A stretch of 64,000 bases of DNA from Glossina fuscipes (Eukaryota; Arthropoda; Insecta; Diptera; Glossinidae), in the NCBI RefSeq assembly GCF_014805625.2, contig NW_023998456.1:2602384-2666383 (forward strand). The letters run 5' to 3'. The position numbers were made by a program, and so were the translations under genes. The notes under the pieces were generated by a model. The model saw only the letters and a list, made by a program, of their open reading frames with translations, ran no database searches and was not told the DNA's origin. This document shows, in pieces, positions 45,386 through 57,880 of the stretch. Positions within the stretch are counted from its first letter, which is position 1; the number at the start of each line of letters is the position of its first letter.

Positions 45386-47089
45386 CTATTTTCATATAAC
45401 AAATTTATTCCTAGACTTTTTTATTTTTGAAATGTGTCTGTGGAATGGTAGGTAACAATTGTTTACTGTTATGAGAAACGGAAGTGATAAATCGCACGAG
45501 GTTACTTATGTCTATTATTTGATAGTTTCTTCGTGGAATTAGAAAGGGAATTGGATCCCAGCATTATTTCATAATTTTAAAGAAATTTCTGCACAGAAAA
45601 AGACTTATTTCAATTGAGAATTTGGAATTGGAATGAGCAATTAATGCAAGGTGTGATTCTGTCGTGAAGCTAAACTGCTACATTCAAACATTTTTATATC
45701 TTGCACAACTTGTCGTACAAAAACAACATTGGCTATTGCACCACCCATCGATTCAGAATCGCCGTTTGCCAGCGATCTAAGTTTGTCTGTTCGTCTGTCT
45801 ATCTTGCTTTCTTACATTCAATGTTTTGAGATATTTTGATGAAATCTGATAACCCGAAGTGTTTTGGCCCAAGGACAATGGTTCAGCTTCAATCACTCCT
45901 CATATAAAGTCTTGTTTTGAGAAGTTGTTGTATGACTAAACAAAATGATGTAGCGTATTCGATTGGGGACCGCGGTTCATGGTAGCGTTTGGATTTGTTC
46001 TAATTATCATCGGCATACTCTAAATTTATTCTTAAGTCTTATTAAAACTATTATTATTAAAGACAAGCGACTTTAAAGTCATTCATTGAAAAAACGCCAC
46101 GAAATTTTTCCCGTACGTATTATAAATATCATGACATTTTCGACCACCCATATAGACGTTGTTGCAAATGTGCGATCATAAAATTCTCAACGTGAGGTAC
46201 AAAGGAAACGAAAAAAAAAACCAAACGACTTTTGACAGATTTACAATAAATGATTATCAAAAGTCATTAAGTCCGAGAGAAGAAGAAAAGACCAAAAAGC
46301 AAAATTTTACTGGTTATAAAGATATTTCAAGTTTGCTTTTTTTCCAACATTTTCATAATCAATCATGAAAAAGGGGTAAAAAAGTTTTCAAGCACAATAT
46401 CGGACATGATTGTGTGTGGTCTCTAACATGCTAACCTTTACTTCTGATTGATCCGTGCGTTAAACTACGTATACGTGGTCATATAACAAGCAAGCATTTA
46501 ATAAGTTTATTAAGACTTTTTTCCTTTTTTTGGTTCGTATGAATTTATGTCACTAAAAAATACAAGAAAAACTATAAAGAAATCTCTATAACAGCAACAA
46601 ATGATTGATCGATGTATTGTATGTAGGAAGTTATTTTCTAACATTTATCGAAGAAACAATGGTTTCTTCTGAAATATCATTATTATTATTGTAATTTTCG
46701 TGATTTAAAGAAATAAATTCTTTGATCAAAGTAAGAAGAACAAGCGGAGCATTTGCAACAACGACTACAGGCTCAAATTTTTATTGGGGGAAAAAACTGA
46801 GCTGTTGGTCTAGACGTTTTAGTCATGATATATAAATTTTTTATTGATATTTTGCTGTGCAGCTAGTTTTGTGAATTTGATAGGATTAAAGTTGCTACGA
46901 GGGCGAGTCCTTGAGTTGAGGAAAATTGTTGCCATTTAAAAACTAGGTTTTTTACGGTGGAATTTTGCTCGCACCTGCCAATGCACTGGATATAAGTTTC
47001 TTGAGTAACCGTTGGCGAGTTGCGATTTTATGAGGAAGGAAGGCCTTGATTTTATCGATAGTAGTCGGATGTGATGTTACGTCGGGAGA
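45386..47089. other. Stretch without recognised gene
   Basis: AT-rich sequence. The 69-codon frame at 46159-46368 has no recognisable similarity. Confidence 0.4.
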
Positions 47090-47910
47090 ATTATCTAAAG
47101 CTTAGGTCAATTCGTCTGCTATATCATTACGTACGTCACCGCAAGCATTTGTCTTTTCTCGGCTCATTATCATCCTACTTATGCCTTGTGTTAAGGCCCA
47201 TAAGACGTGATGATCCAGCATCGATTTCATCAGGTTATGCTGAGTCACTCTTTCTCCTATAACCTGCCCTAACGCTTCCTTCGCAGCTGCGAATCCTTCG
47301 CACTTGAATAATACATGTTCAACCTTGTTATCTTGGTCTACGCAAACCGGGTACATTGTCTCTTCTCATGCAAGTATACCCGAAAACGCCGCACAGATAG
47401 GAATTAATGTTACTGTGTTTTCTTTCTATCCACTTTTTGACGCTAGGGTTGAGTTTGCAAGGCCATCTTCCTGAACGTGGGTTGTCCCACGCTAATTGCC
47501 ATGTCTGCAGACTCACTTGATATATTTGCTCCTTTTCATCGCTTCTTAACTGCCTCCTACGCAGCGTTCGTGCGTTGTATGAATTTGCTGTTTGGCTCGC
47601 TGGCATTTTTTCACCAATTGCTGATATGGTGTCACGAGGGATGGTGCGAGACCTATAGCATACTCGTAGTGCGCATAATAGACATAAGATGTTAATTTAC
47701 TTTACGTCAGTACGTAAAGCTCTTCCCAGACCAGAGTGGCACCGAATGTACCACCCCCGCCAGTACCAATCTTCGTTTCGCCATTTTTCTACTTAATCCA
47801 GCATATATTCGAATGTATTCGGATGGAATAAGACGAATGTTACAGGACAGACAATCATTTGGATCAATGTTCTGCTTAATTTTATTTCTAAAGTGTGCTG
47901 GTTGTGTGCA
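47090..47910 (-). mobile_element. R1-type LINE remnant (C-terminal region)
   Basis: Frames on - give, in order: GLSRKMAKRRLVLAGVVHSV (47850 region), then QVSLQTWQLAWDNPRSGRWP, KLNPSVKKWIERKHSNINSY and a CCHC-like tail with VEHVLFKCEGFAAAKEAL. This is the C-terminal part of R1/LOA-type non-LTR polyproteins (thumb, W-x2-WD-GRW segment, HVLF-C knuckle). Frames shift between segments and most of the element is missing. Confidence 0.7.
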
Positions 47911-48269
47911 AGGTTTCCGATCTTGTAAAAAAATATTTCGTTTTTGCAATATTCCATTGTATTCATCAACATAGTCTGCTTCAACGGATTTTTACGATTT
48001 CGATAGCTTTTTTATGGAAGACTCTTGTTAAGACTCTCAACACTGATCTTGTGGAGGTCAGCGTCCACAATGATCACATTATTTAATTGAAATTTTTTTT
48101 TTCCTGAAAAAAGTTTTCTTTTCCCTGCGAAAATATAGCAGACTAGAGAATACGATGGGAGAGTAAGCGACTTGGTCTATTTGACAAACGTGATCTTTGA
48201 ACTAGATCGCAGTTGAAGTTCATTATTACGTTTACGTCTTAGTTCAGTTATCCAACATTTCGTTATTCC

Positions 48270-48475
48270 AATAAAAATGCAGAGTCCTTGAACACAGCAT
48301 CCAACTCATCTTTAGTTTGTGTAGCCGCACTGCCTTTCAAAGGCATCTTTTTAATGAAAGTCTGAAACTCATTATGTTCCATTTTCACAAAATCGCTGAC
48401 ATCGATTGACCCGAACGATTGTCAAGCAACAATTGCGCATTCAGAACGGCTGACACTTTGGTGGATAGTTATTAA
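48270..48475 (-). pseudogene. Unidentified gene 3' end fragment
   Basis: On - the frame reads FARGLITIHQSVSRSECAIV, a stop, then QSFGSIDVSDFVKMEHNEFQ, TFIKKMPLKGSAATQTKDEL, DAVFKDSAFLLE and a stop near 48278. Composition and a clean C-terminal end strongly suggest real former coding sequence. The family was not recognised. An internal stop and loss of upstream sequence mark decay. Confidence 0.45.
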
Positions 48476-48479
48476 CCCA

Positions 48480-51400
48480 CGCGCAAACACGGGAAAAGTT
48501 TAGCTTTCATACACCTGAACAAATAGGTGTTTGACAAAGACCGTTGAATACAGAAGATAAAGCTAACTTTCAGCTACGTGATTACTCCCCTATCCTTCAA
48601 TTACCGGGACCAAGCGTTGCCTTATTCAGGCTGGACGCTTTTCAGGGAACCGAGGCATGTTCAGTCACTCCAATTAAAATGGCTTTACGTCGCCTTTTAG
48701 ACAAGAAGTGGTCGCTTTATATGCTTAATCCAATTTAATGTTACTTAAGTGCACTTTGCTTTATAGAAAAGCCAATCTACTTGGATAGGCTTATGTGAAT
48801 TTCTGTATTTCAAGTTGCAATTTTTGGTCATTTTCAATTGAGAAAGTTTTTGACCGTCTTTGTATGAGAAGGCGAACATTTTTCCTAATTGATTCGTAGA
48901 CTATGGCGACGACTGTCCACTCATGCTCTTGTGTACAATTCTCTCTCTTTATTCCTTCGGTTTTGGCAATCCGACGTCCCTTTTCCCAAGGGATCACGAA
49001 GCGTATTTGTCGATCGGCGCATTTTCAAAACGGACAGTTGCATCCAGTACTTAGCGGACATTACGTTACGTTGTTCGAGAAAGCAATATTAACTTCATTT
49101 ATGCGAAACGTAGTTGAAATATATCGCATTGATTACGGATATTGCATGTTTGGGACTCTTTGCTTCTTCTATTTTACATATATCAGTGTTAAGTGTTATT
49201 ATGTTTGCAAGTATTTATGCGAAGGAATTATTAAAACAATTTCAATGTCAAAATAATGATTTTGATGTTGTGATGATATCTTTAAAAAGAGAGCAAACCA
49301 CATGAATAAATGAAAGAAACGAACGAAGAACAGCAGTCGGGCATTAAATGAAAACATTATTATATAGCCGTAAACCATAAACATACTCGTACACTAGCGT
49401 ACAATAATGTTCACATGTTGCAGAGATAACAATAATAGCAACAACAAAAACAACAACGATAAAAAACAACGACTATAACGTCAACAGCTGAAAAACGATA
49501 AACGTTAAGCGCCAAAAGTCAAAAGCATAGTGGCGCCACACACGTTTTATAATTTGTTTAAATCGGCTCAGCAGCCACAAGAACACCATCATCATCATCA
49601 TCAATACCAGCAACAGCAATAGCAGCAGAAGCAAAATCATACATAAACAAAAATCCAATCTAAAGCATTCGCTTGGTACGGCAGGCGGCTATACGAACGA
49701 GTAATTGGGGCGAATAGTTGATCGAGTTTAGTCAGAGTGAGAGTCGCGAATTATGTTATATCGGTATTGGCATATCAGTGGTTCGCTTGGAAAAAATCAA
49801 ACAACTCGGCATCATTTTTGCCATTGGTAGCCAGCCATTCATAGCCACTTCCTTAGTATTTCAAAATGATAATGTAGTTATAGTTAGAGCGAATTTGCAA
49901 TAAATTCCTAATGATTGAGTGTTGAGTGGTATTTTAGAAATTACTTTTTCAATTTTAGAAATTATTATTCTCTCCTATCACTCATTGCATGTCCGCTCTT
50001 ATGTAACTATTTAATAATTGGTTTCGCTACCTAAATGCAAAATTTTTATATTCATCTGTAATTTATTTGCAGTACGTCAAGCAGTTAACACTGGTTTTCG
50101 TGTTTGCAATAACGCGGTATATTTGATTACACTCCTCATAAATGGACAGGAGCAAGCAAGATTTCTTTGAACATTTGCGAATGAATTGAATTTAGATGAT
50201 TGTGGTAAGCAAACATATGCTTAAAAATTTAGATTCCTATTTAGATTCATATTAAATTGGAGATAATAAAAGAGATAGTCCAAACGTATGACTGTCGTTG
50301 CTTATTTCAAATCAACCTCTCCTTCTCAAGTGAACATAGTACTAACTTACTTCGCTTTTAGCTTTTACTGGAAACCGAAGATCTTTACAATCCACCCTCT
50401 CTCTCCTTCTTAACCAGGGAACTCGTTATTTAAAATCGAGGCCTTTTACGAGGCCAGTGATCATCTTTTTAACTTATTTTCTTCTTAACTGATGCAACCT
50501 TTACCTAGAAACCCAAGATATTTACAAGCCACACATTCGCTTTCAAGTGAACACCTTCCGAACTTACGTTTTAACTAGAAACCGAAGGCCTGACCTCCCT
50601 AGTTGTTGTCTACTAACTGATGTAGTTAGGTCGAGTCCATGTTTACCCACATGGCAAACATATTTCTTCTCTGGCAGGGATTACTTTTTTGGCTATGCTG
50701 AGCGTATTTGCAGTTAGGCCAGCAATTCGACCTGTTTCAGTTCCGATAACTTCTCCGGTGACAAGGGCACCAACAGCAAGACGGATGGATGTGACTATAT
50801 CGCCGATGAATCTTTCGATTTGCCCAGAACTTATAAACAGTTTCCTGATGTGTGTTTCTTGTTTGCAGCCGTATTCTCAAGAAAATATGCATACAATCTG
50901 TAAGTCAAGAAAGTTGTCTCTGATAGAAAGACAGAGCAGCAGTCAAGAATTGGCAGATTGAAGAAATGATACAAATATTAAAGATTTTGCAAAATGTAGA
51001 CTGGTAGGCTGGTCCAAGGTGAAAAAGAGATTATAGAAAAGTTATTTGTTTCGTATTGAAGCTTCAGCTCAAGCAAAGGCAATCGTTACGCCATCTTCCG
51101 ATTTGTTCTTAGCGTAAAAATTCCATTCAAGGCTGACGAGTTTGCTAATGACAGACGATTGGGAGTCGATGCTGAGCAGATCAATGACTTTTGAATGATA
51201 TTATGGAAGAGAGCCGCGCTAAAAAGCGAGATGTTTGAGTTCCATATGAACTGAAAGGCAGTGTTTTCTTTTTGGAAAGGACTTGTATAGGACGATAACT
51301 GCTAGCGAAGAAGATGTCATCCGTAGTTATAATTTATAACGAAGGTGGTGTTGAATTTGAAAAATGTCACGCTGAGAACGGATTTCATTACCATATAACT

Positions 51401-51682
51401 GTGCAAGGCTTCTTCGAGTTTTAATGATTCGTTGAGAATTGGGTCAGCTCGATTGGCATTCATTTTAAAGCTTGTAAATTCCTTGGAATAGTGAAACTTT
51501 CATTAACAATGAAAAATTCTTTTCATTTATTTTTTCTCTTATTTGCTCTTAGGGATTGGACGAAGAGTCCTGAGTGTATGTTTAAACCTTCGAAGCTTAA
51601 AATGTAATTAAGTTTCGGATAAAATATGTTTAAATCAGGAATTTCGATGATTAATTCTCTAAATTGTTGACTCTTTTATATA
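48480..51682. other. Long stretch without recognised gene
   Basis: Contains CAG/CAT-rich patches (49430-49640) of the kind found in fly leaders and introns, and several 60-120 codon frames (48544, 48903, 50689) without recognisable similarity. No exon could be supported. Confidence 0.4.
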
Positions 51683-52849
51683 CAGTGAGTGTCATTAATA
51701 TTGAAGTTTTTCTCTCGACAAAGAATAAACGCTTGTTAAACCTAATCTAATCTCCAAATATAAAATATTTTCTTATTATTTGGATCACATATTAAAATAT
51801 AAAAAAAAACAAATAAAATATTATTCCAGTAGAAAAGAAAATTAAATAACATAGCGTCATCAATATTGGGTTTTTTTATATAAGGAAGGATACGAAGAAA
51901 AAATGGTACATTATTAAAAATTAATATTTGGTGGGCTATCCTTTTTGCTTAATAACCTCATTCAAATACTTTGTATAATTTTTCTTGTGTAGGAAACAGC
52001 GATCTCTTGCGAGAAAATACGTTTCTAAGTTCATTTTTTTCTTTGTATTTGCTAATGAGAGAAAATTCCGTTCCACTACGAATTGAACGTTTTCTCTGGA
52101 AAATTCTAGACTCAGTTTCCTACTACGTTCGTGTACGGACGACATACAGCGAACGTGGCAATGGTCATGATATAGTTTGGGTATGCATTGGAGCCAAGGG
52201 ATTCGGAAAATTGTTGCGTATGGACGGCATTCTAGACAAGGGCGGTTATTTAAGGATATTGAGGATATTGAAAATTTGAAAAAAACTGCGAACAAACTTG
52301 ATGTTTTGGAAACTTTCAAATTCTAGTAAGATAACGACCTCAAGCATAAGTCCTTTTTAATGCAAAAATTCCTCTTATAAAACTGCCACACAGTGATTCA
52401 GCCTCTTCTCCAATCACCGGGAATGAATCCCATCAAAAATATGTGGAATGAATTAGACCACGGTGTGCGAAAACACTTAATGGTCTCTGCCCAAGGTCTG
52501 AAAAATGGAGTACAGCGAGAATGGAATAAGATCCCCGTTTCCGCAAAATATGTCAATACGTTTAAAAAACGTTATCCAGCAAGAAGAATACCTCACCGAA
52601 TATCAATTTTTAATAATATGCTGCTTATTTTTCTTCGTATCCTGGCCTATATGAAAAAAACCGAATAGTTATTTGATTATCTTGTCTTCTGGAATAATGT
52701 TTGGTTTGTTTGGTTTTTTTATTTTAATATGTTTTCCCTAGCAGTACCAAATAGGCAAAAAGAATTTTTATGTTTGGAGAATAGATTAGGTTTAACAAGC
52801 GTTTAGTTTTTGTCGAGCGGAAAAGACCCAACATTAATGAGACTCACTG
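51683..52849 (+). mobile_element. Tc1-like element with long inverted repeats containing direct repeats
   Basis: Both ends begin CAGTGAGT and stay alignable inverted for about 80 bases (shared CGCTTGTTAAACCTAATCTA), with TA at each flank (51681-51682 and 52850-52851). A second copy of the outer motif (GCGTCATCAATATTGG, about 51856-51871) inside the left repeat gives the IR/DR layout. The right inner repeat is partly deleted. Length is 1,167 bp. The right end abuts a (TA)n tract, so insertion was at or beside a TA microsatellite. Confidence 0.9.
52040..52668 (+). pseudogene. Tc1-like transposase remnant, catalytic Glu lost
   Basis: The frame near 52069-52278 reads ERGNGHDIVWVCIGAKGFGK and GILDKGGYL, the middle of Tc1 transposases (normally H-G-G-G-x-V-M-V-W-G-C). 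A frame change leads to QDND-KH-like codons. Frame 52393-52668 then reads QSPGMNPIKNMWNELDHGVR. The usual motif is SPDLNPIENLW; here Asp is Gly and the catalytic Glu is Lys. The N-terminal DNA-binding region is absent, so the element is non-autonomous. Confidence 0.8.
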
Positions 52850-53356
52850 TATATATATATATATATATAAATAATGGAATTACTTCTTTGCCAAGTAACT
52901 GTTGTAAGACGTTTTCAATGATGTATTTCTTAAATGGCATTAAATGACGTGAAGTCTTGGCGAATTGCAGATGGCGTTAAGATGCTTTAAACTACAGCGA
53001 AAACCTGTCTATTACAAGCATTTAAATAAGTCATTTACAGGGCATTTAATAGTCAGTATTAACTGTTGTGTAAAGCTCTAATTTACTTGTCCGTAATGCA
53101 TTACGAGTGGCGGCTTTTTCTGCCTCTTCTTTGTTTGTTGCCCCTATTGCACAATTGTCGCTTGAGTGGCAATACCACCCAGTAAGATGCAATAAACAGC
53201 AGCTGTCTCCCAGTGAGTGTGTTTGTCTGTGCCTCTCAATGTGTCTTTTCAGGCTCTTTGCTGAGCTTCGACGTACAAATCAACGGCGGCAGCAATTGGC
53301 AATGGCCAACGCGCGCCACCACCAACGGCATCATCGACTATAGCAACAATAGCAAC

Positions 53357-53362
53357 AACCAC

Positions 53363-53412
<50 letters not shown>

Positions 53413-53440
53413 TAACAATAACAACAACAATCACAACGTC
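53357..53440. repeat. (AAT)n/(AAC)n trinucleotide repeat
   Basis: About 15 AAT units merging into AAC/ACA units. An apparent poly-Asn frame (53213-53491) arises from this repeat and is not taken as a gene. Confidence 0.9.
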
Positions 53441-56084
53441 ACCGTCAACAATAACAAACCGTCAACGTGTGTGGCATTTTGTCTTTCCTAAATGCTTTTA
53501 AAAGGTATAAGACGAAACGACTCTACGCAATATGAATACAATTCGTTCCTACTCTTCTGCTTTTTTTGCCATTCATATCTTAGGCATTAAAGTGTATAGT
53601 TGTGTATGTTTGTATGTATATTATATATACATATATACATATATGTGTGTATGTAAGCATTACAGTACTATATATATCTACGTACGTATATTTCGTTAAT
53701 TGTTGTGTGTATAAAAATATCCATAAAGTGCGAGTGATTAACGCCCATTCGTTAAAGTCTTACAGACTACTGTCGGACTACTTGTTTGGAGTTGTGGTAA
53801 ATTGATGTTTGCGTATGGTTGTCCGTGTGTGTGTGTATGTTTACGCAATTTTGCACATCAAAAGATCAAAGACGAAAATATGTTCAATAAAAAGATCAAA
53901 CATTTGTTTCCTTCTTTTTTTGTCTTCTTTCTAATTTAAATTGATATCAAAAAATTATTTGAAATGATTTGAAAAAGAAAAAAGAAAACTTAATTATATA
54001 CGAAGATAAGGAGGAAAGAACAAACAAATAAAATATAAAGTTAGACTAGAGCAAGTAATTTTGCTAAACTAAATTTTAAATAGAAGTAGCATTCATTAGA
54101 AATGTGTTACGATTAGCCGGAGAGTGAATTGTAACAACAAAAACAATAGCAATCACACGATATTAATATGCTTTAGCTAGAAAACTATGATATGTTGTAC
54201 TGTACTATAGTATGATCGCATAGAGCAGCGCAAGAGTGTATGCAACAGCACCAGTACGAGCACAGCCAAACAGCCACACATGCACAGAAAGCAGAGAGTC
54301 GCGCGCGCTTTCAATATTTGAATGAAGACCTCCCATGATGTTGAAATTAAGGACCACACGCAAAGCGAGCAAAAGCATATATGCCAAGCTGAGTCAGGCA
54401 ACTGCCACGCAAAACGAACGAATATATACAACAACTAAATAATATTTCGTAGATAGTGGCTCAGTATTTCGATTTTGTTTCTTTTCTCTTTATTTTTGGT
54501 TTTTTTTTTTTCTCTCTTTTGCATACAGTGTGAGTGCGAGCGAGCGAGTGTGTGCACCAAGTGTCCATATATCGTAGCAAAGTAAAAACAACAACGATAA
54601 TAACAACAATAACAGCATTGCCAACATTGCTTATGTACAACAATATAATCAACAACAGTACCATTAACATTGTAAAACATAAAAACTAACGACAACAGAG
54701 AGACAACAAAATTTTTCTTTATTTGCATGAATGAGCGCATCACGTACTTCGCCTAGTCTTGAAATGATAAATAACAGTTGTTAACAAGAGACAAATAAAA
54801 AAAACATTTTTTTTCTTTAAACAAAAACTGAAATAAGTGAAACACATAACTGGATCGAATATCTAGCGCACATCATCTGTTAAACAGAGATGTTTTTATG
54901 ATTACATATTCTAATCGCATCTTTTCGTCTTTAAACAAGTGCGTGTTAAAAGATTTCTATAGAGATTAAGTCGAGATAAGCAGTGTAATAAGAAAACAAA
55001 GACTGCACAGCTTATTTAATTCTCTCTGTTAGCGATCCAGGAGATAATCGCTTTTAAAACGTGCATTAATCTTTGTCGTTTAAGAAGGCAAAAGAATGAC
55101 AATACACGCACTGGTTGGGGGGAAAAATTGAAGATATCCCTTTTAGTCTTCGTCGTATAAATATGTAGTCATTATTAAAAAAAAAAAAAAAAAAAAAAAA
55201 TCCTTTAAAGTGTACTTTCATATTTCTGGTATAGCCAGCTCAACTATTGGGCCAAGTGTTTATTCAAACATTTCCTTATGTTTGTCTAAACTAAACATCG
55301 TTTGTTCCCTTCAAAGGTAAATCATTTCTCTTTTTCATGTGGAAAGCTCGTTTCGGTAAAATGCATTGAAAACGATTGGCGCCCTAAAGGAATCGCAACG
55401 GAAAAAAAAATTATATTTATTTTGCATTATTTGCATTATCCTCTTCCCCCGGAACTAATAGATAAAAATAGTAAAGTATTTTTCGGTAATGGGCAAATCA
55501 GTTGATCCATCGAAATTATTTACATTAATTTTTTATATATCATTAAAAAATATTTTTGTCAAGTTTTAATTCAAGGCATGTTTGAAAGAGACTGTCTTAT
55601 ATATCTTGTTCTTCTGGTGCAAGTTGGGAAGATTTCAGCAAATACTTAACAAACACCAAACTTTACATAAGTCTTTTGTTTAATTAGAGCATGATTAGGG
55701 CTATTCAACTGGCGGCATATACTTCAAGTGTCAATTTTTTACCTTAATTTTTACGGTAGCACACAGATGACCGGACAGAAAAAATTTGATGCAATAAAGT
55801 TTTGCGCTAATCAACAATACTGATGAGTATCGATCGCTGTTTGTAATAAGGGAAAGGACACAAGCAGCGTATTCCGTTGATAATTGTAATAATCTTTGAA
55901 GGGACCATAATGGTCAAATGAAGTTATGCAGCTGTAAAAGCGCATTTTATTATGCATTGTTATGTATTCCACATTTTCAAGTATCGCGTGTGTCTTGCTC
56001 TGCAGAAACTCTTTTAGATTATTACTACCTTCAGGTGCTCTTCATAAGTGAAACAGTCAAGAAATTATAGCAAAATACTGCCAC

Positions 56085-56350
56085 GAATAAGCACCCTACA
56101 CCACCTTGTTTAATACAGTTATTCATATAACTTTTTAAAATAAAATGTTATAAGGGAAATCGTCGAACAGCTCGGTCTGCCCCAAACCATTCTCAATAGG
56201 GTCCAAATCTCATTAAAATATTTCAAAAATTGCGAATTTCTTGTGTAAGCTGACCATAAGCAAACAAAACGGACAGATGGATAAAAAACTTAGATCGACC
56301 CAAAAAGTGATTTTAACTTTATTCATCTTGGGATGATGAATAGCAGATTG
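56085..56350. repeat. Interspersed repeat family, copy 2
   Basis: Contains AAGCACCCTACACCACCTTG then TTTAATACAGTTATTCATAT, aligning with 62150, and ACGGACAGATGGATAAA farther on. Non-coding. Confidence 0.65.
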
Positions 56351-57139
56351 AATTACTCAACGACCTCACGAGTTGTTATTCAACCGTGTGCATAATGCAA
56401 ATGCTCTTATTTTGTCATAATTAGCTTTAACTGCATTATTTGAATCAAAATAAAATTTGTTGCATCGAAAGTGCGCTTCACAAATATCGTGTTGAGCTGG
56501 GGACGGCTATATAACGATAATATGGCTTCAGTGTGAAGTTGACTGGGAAAATGCACCATTAAGTCTTCGGTTGAAAAGAACCGAAATTACTTTCCGAACA
56601 ATCCAATATGTCAATTTTCGTGATCTTTTTTCGGCAATAAAGGGAATACGGTTGGAGGATGGAGGATGTGGCAAAATCATTTTCGATTACTATAACGAAT
56701 ATTGAAGAGTCTGATATTTATTCGTGTGTATGAGAACTGGAACGAGAAATTTATCTCACGTTGTGTGTAGAAAATTGATTCAATGTTTTATTCTGAACGG
56801 TTAGCTAAAAATATTACTTCGATTATAATTATTGAGGGCGAAGATAACCAGCAACTGGAAGTAATGCGAAATGCAGCTGATTTGCTTAACATCATTTCTG
56901 GGTAAATCATCTTTAATAAAAAAATCTACAATTATAGGTGTTGCCTATCTGATTAGTATTCTAAAGCAGCGACCATTACTAAAATAGTTTAGTTTAATTT
57001 CAAGGTAGAGCTTTTAATAGATGTTTGCATGTATTTTGATCAGCGTTATCTGTTGATGAAAATGATAAAACGGTTAAATTCGATCATTTTAATCTCTCTA
57101 CATAAAATAACAGTTTTCCAATTAGTATAACTGCGTTGT

Positions 57140-57880
57140 TCAGTGTATACAGATGCTAATCGTGGAACCTTCAAAATTGTATTTTCGATAACCATTATTT
57201 TGTTGTTTGATTTGAAGAAATCTGCTACCGAAGCCTATCATACATTTTTAGAAGTTTATGGTGACGCTGCTTCATCATATCCCTTTTGGCATGTTGGTGT
57301 CAATCGTTTTAAAGTGATAATATTCATGTCAATGACTGTAAACGGAACGGCTTCGAGGATCAAAGGACAAGATTTATGGAACGAAAACTCACCTCAAGCT
57401 CCCAAGCAAAACTGTCGAGAAACTTAGGTGCGTATGAGTCAACTGTTTCTAGCCGTTCACTTGCGATAGGAAAGATCCAAAAGGGGGGAAATGCCTACCG
57501 TTTCACGAATTGATGGCAAATGCCATTTTGAAACGTTTCAGCTTCGCGGTTTCCGCCACACAAAAAATGGAGATTTATTGTGGCGCATTGTTACGGACAC
57601 TGAAAAGTGGGTATGCGACGAGAATTCAAAGAGTAAAAAATCATCGATTAGACGAGAAGAGCCATTCACATCGACACCGAAAGGAAATACTTATGGTCAT
57701 AAAGTTTGGCTGTGAGTTTAGTGGGATCAACAAGGCGTAGTATATTAGGAGTTGTTAAAACTGAATGAAATTGTTACTGCAGATGTGCACCAACGTCAAG
57801 TGAACAAACTGAACAATGTAGCGTTGCAAAAACGACCAACTACGGTATCGTCAAGTTGCTAGAAAAACCGATTTTTTGCA
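57140..57880 (+). mobile_element. Mos1-like mariner fossil
   Basis: Successive frames on + give LLFDLKKSATEAYHTFLEVY, ESTVSSRSLAIGKIQKGGK, then FHELMANAILKRF, LLWRIVTDTEKWVCDEN and VWWDQQGVVYYELLKLNEIV with ALQKRP. Order and spacing match the mauritiana/Mos1-type transposase. The first catalytic Asp (VTGDEKW) is changed to VTDTEKW, frames shift repeatedly, and the C-terminal third with the last Asp is missing. Inverted repeats were not found. Confidence 0.8.

Larger units (their letters stand above)
52850..57139. other. Simple-repeat-rich stretch, no recognised gene
   Basis: Holds a TA tract at 52850-52868, the AAT/AAC repeat, CA- and GT-rich microsatellites (53590-53840), AAC-rich segments (54580-54710), an A24 run (55177-55200) and one interspersed repeat copy. 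This texture resembles introns or leaders of large fly genes. No exon could be supported. Confidence 0.45.

Noticed and set aside
50689..50961. 90-codon frame starting near ATG GCTATG
   Set aside because: No recognisable similarity and no supporting splice or promoter context; composition not convincing.
53213..53491. 92-codon frame with long poly-Asn
   Set aside because: It is produced by the AAT/AAC microsatellite and has no conserved flanks.
55177..55200. A24 run as a retrocopy poly-A tail
   Set aside because: No gene-like sequence or target duplication could be seen upstream, so a simple homopolymer is more likely.
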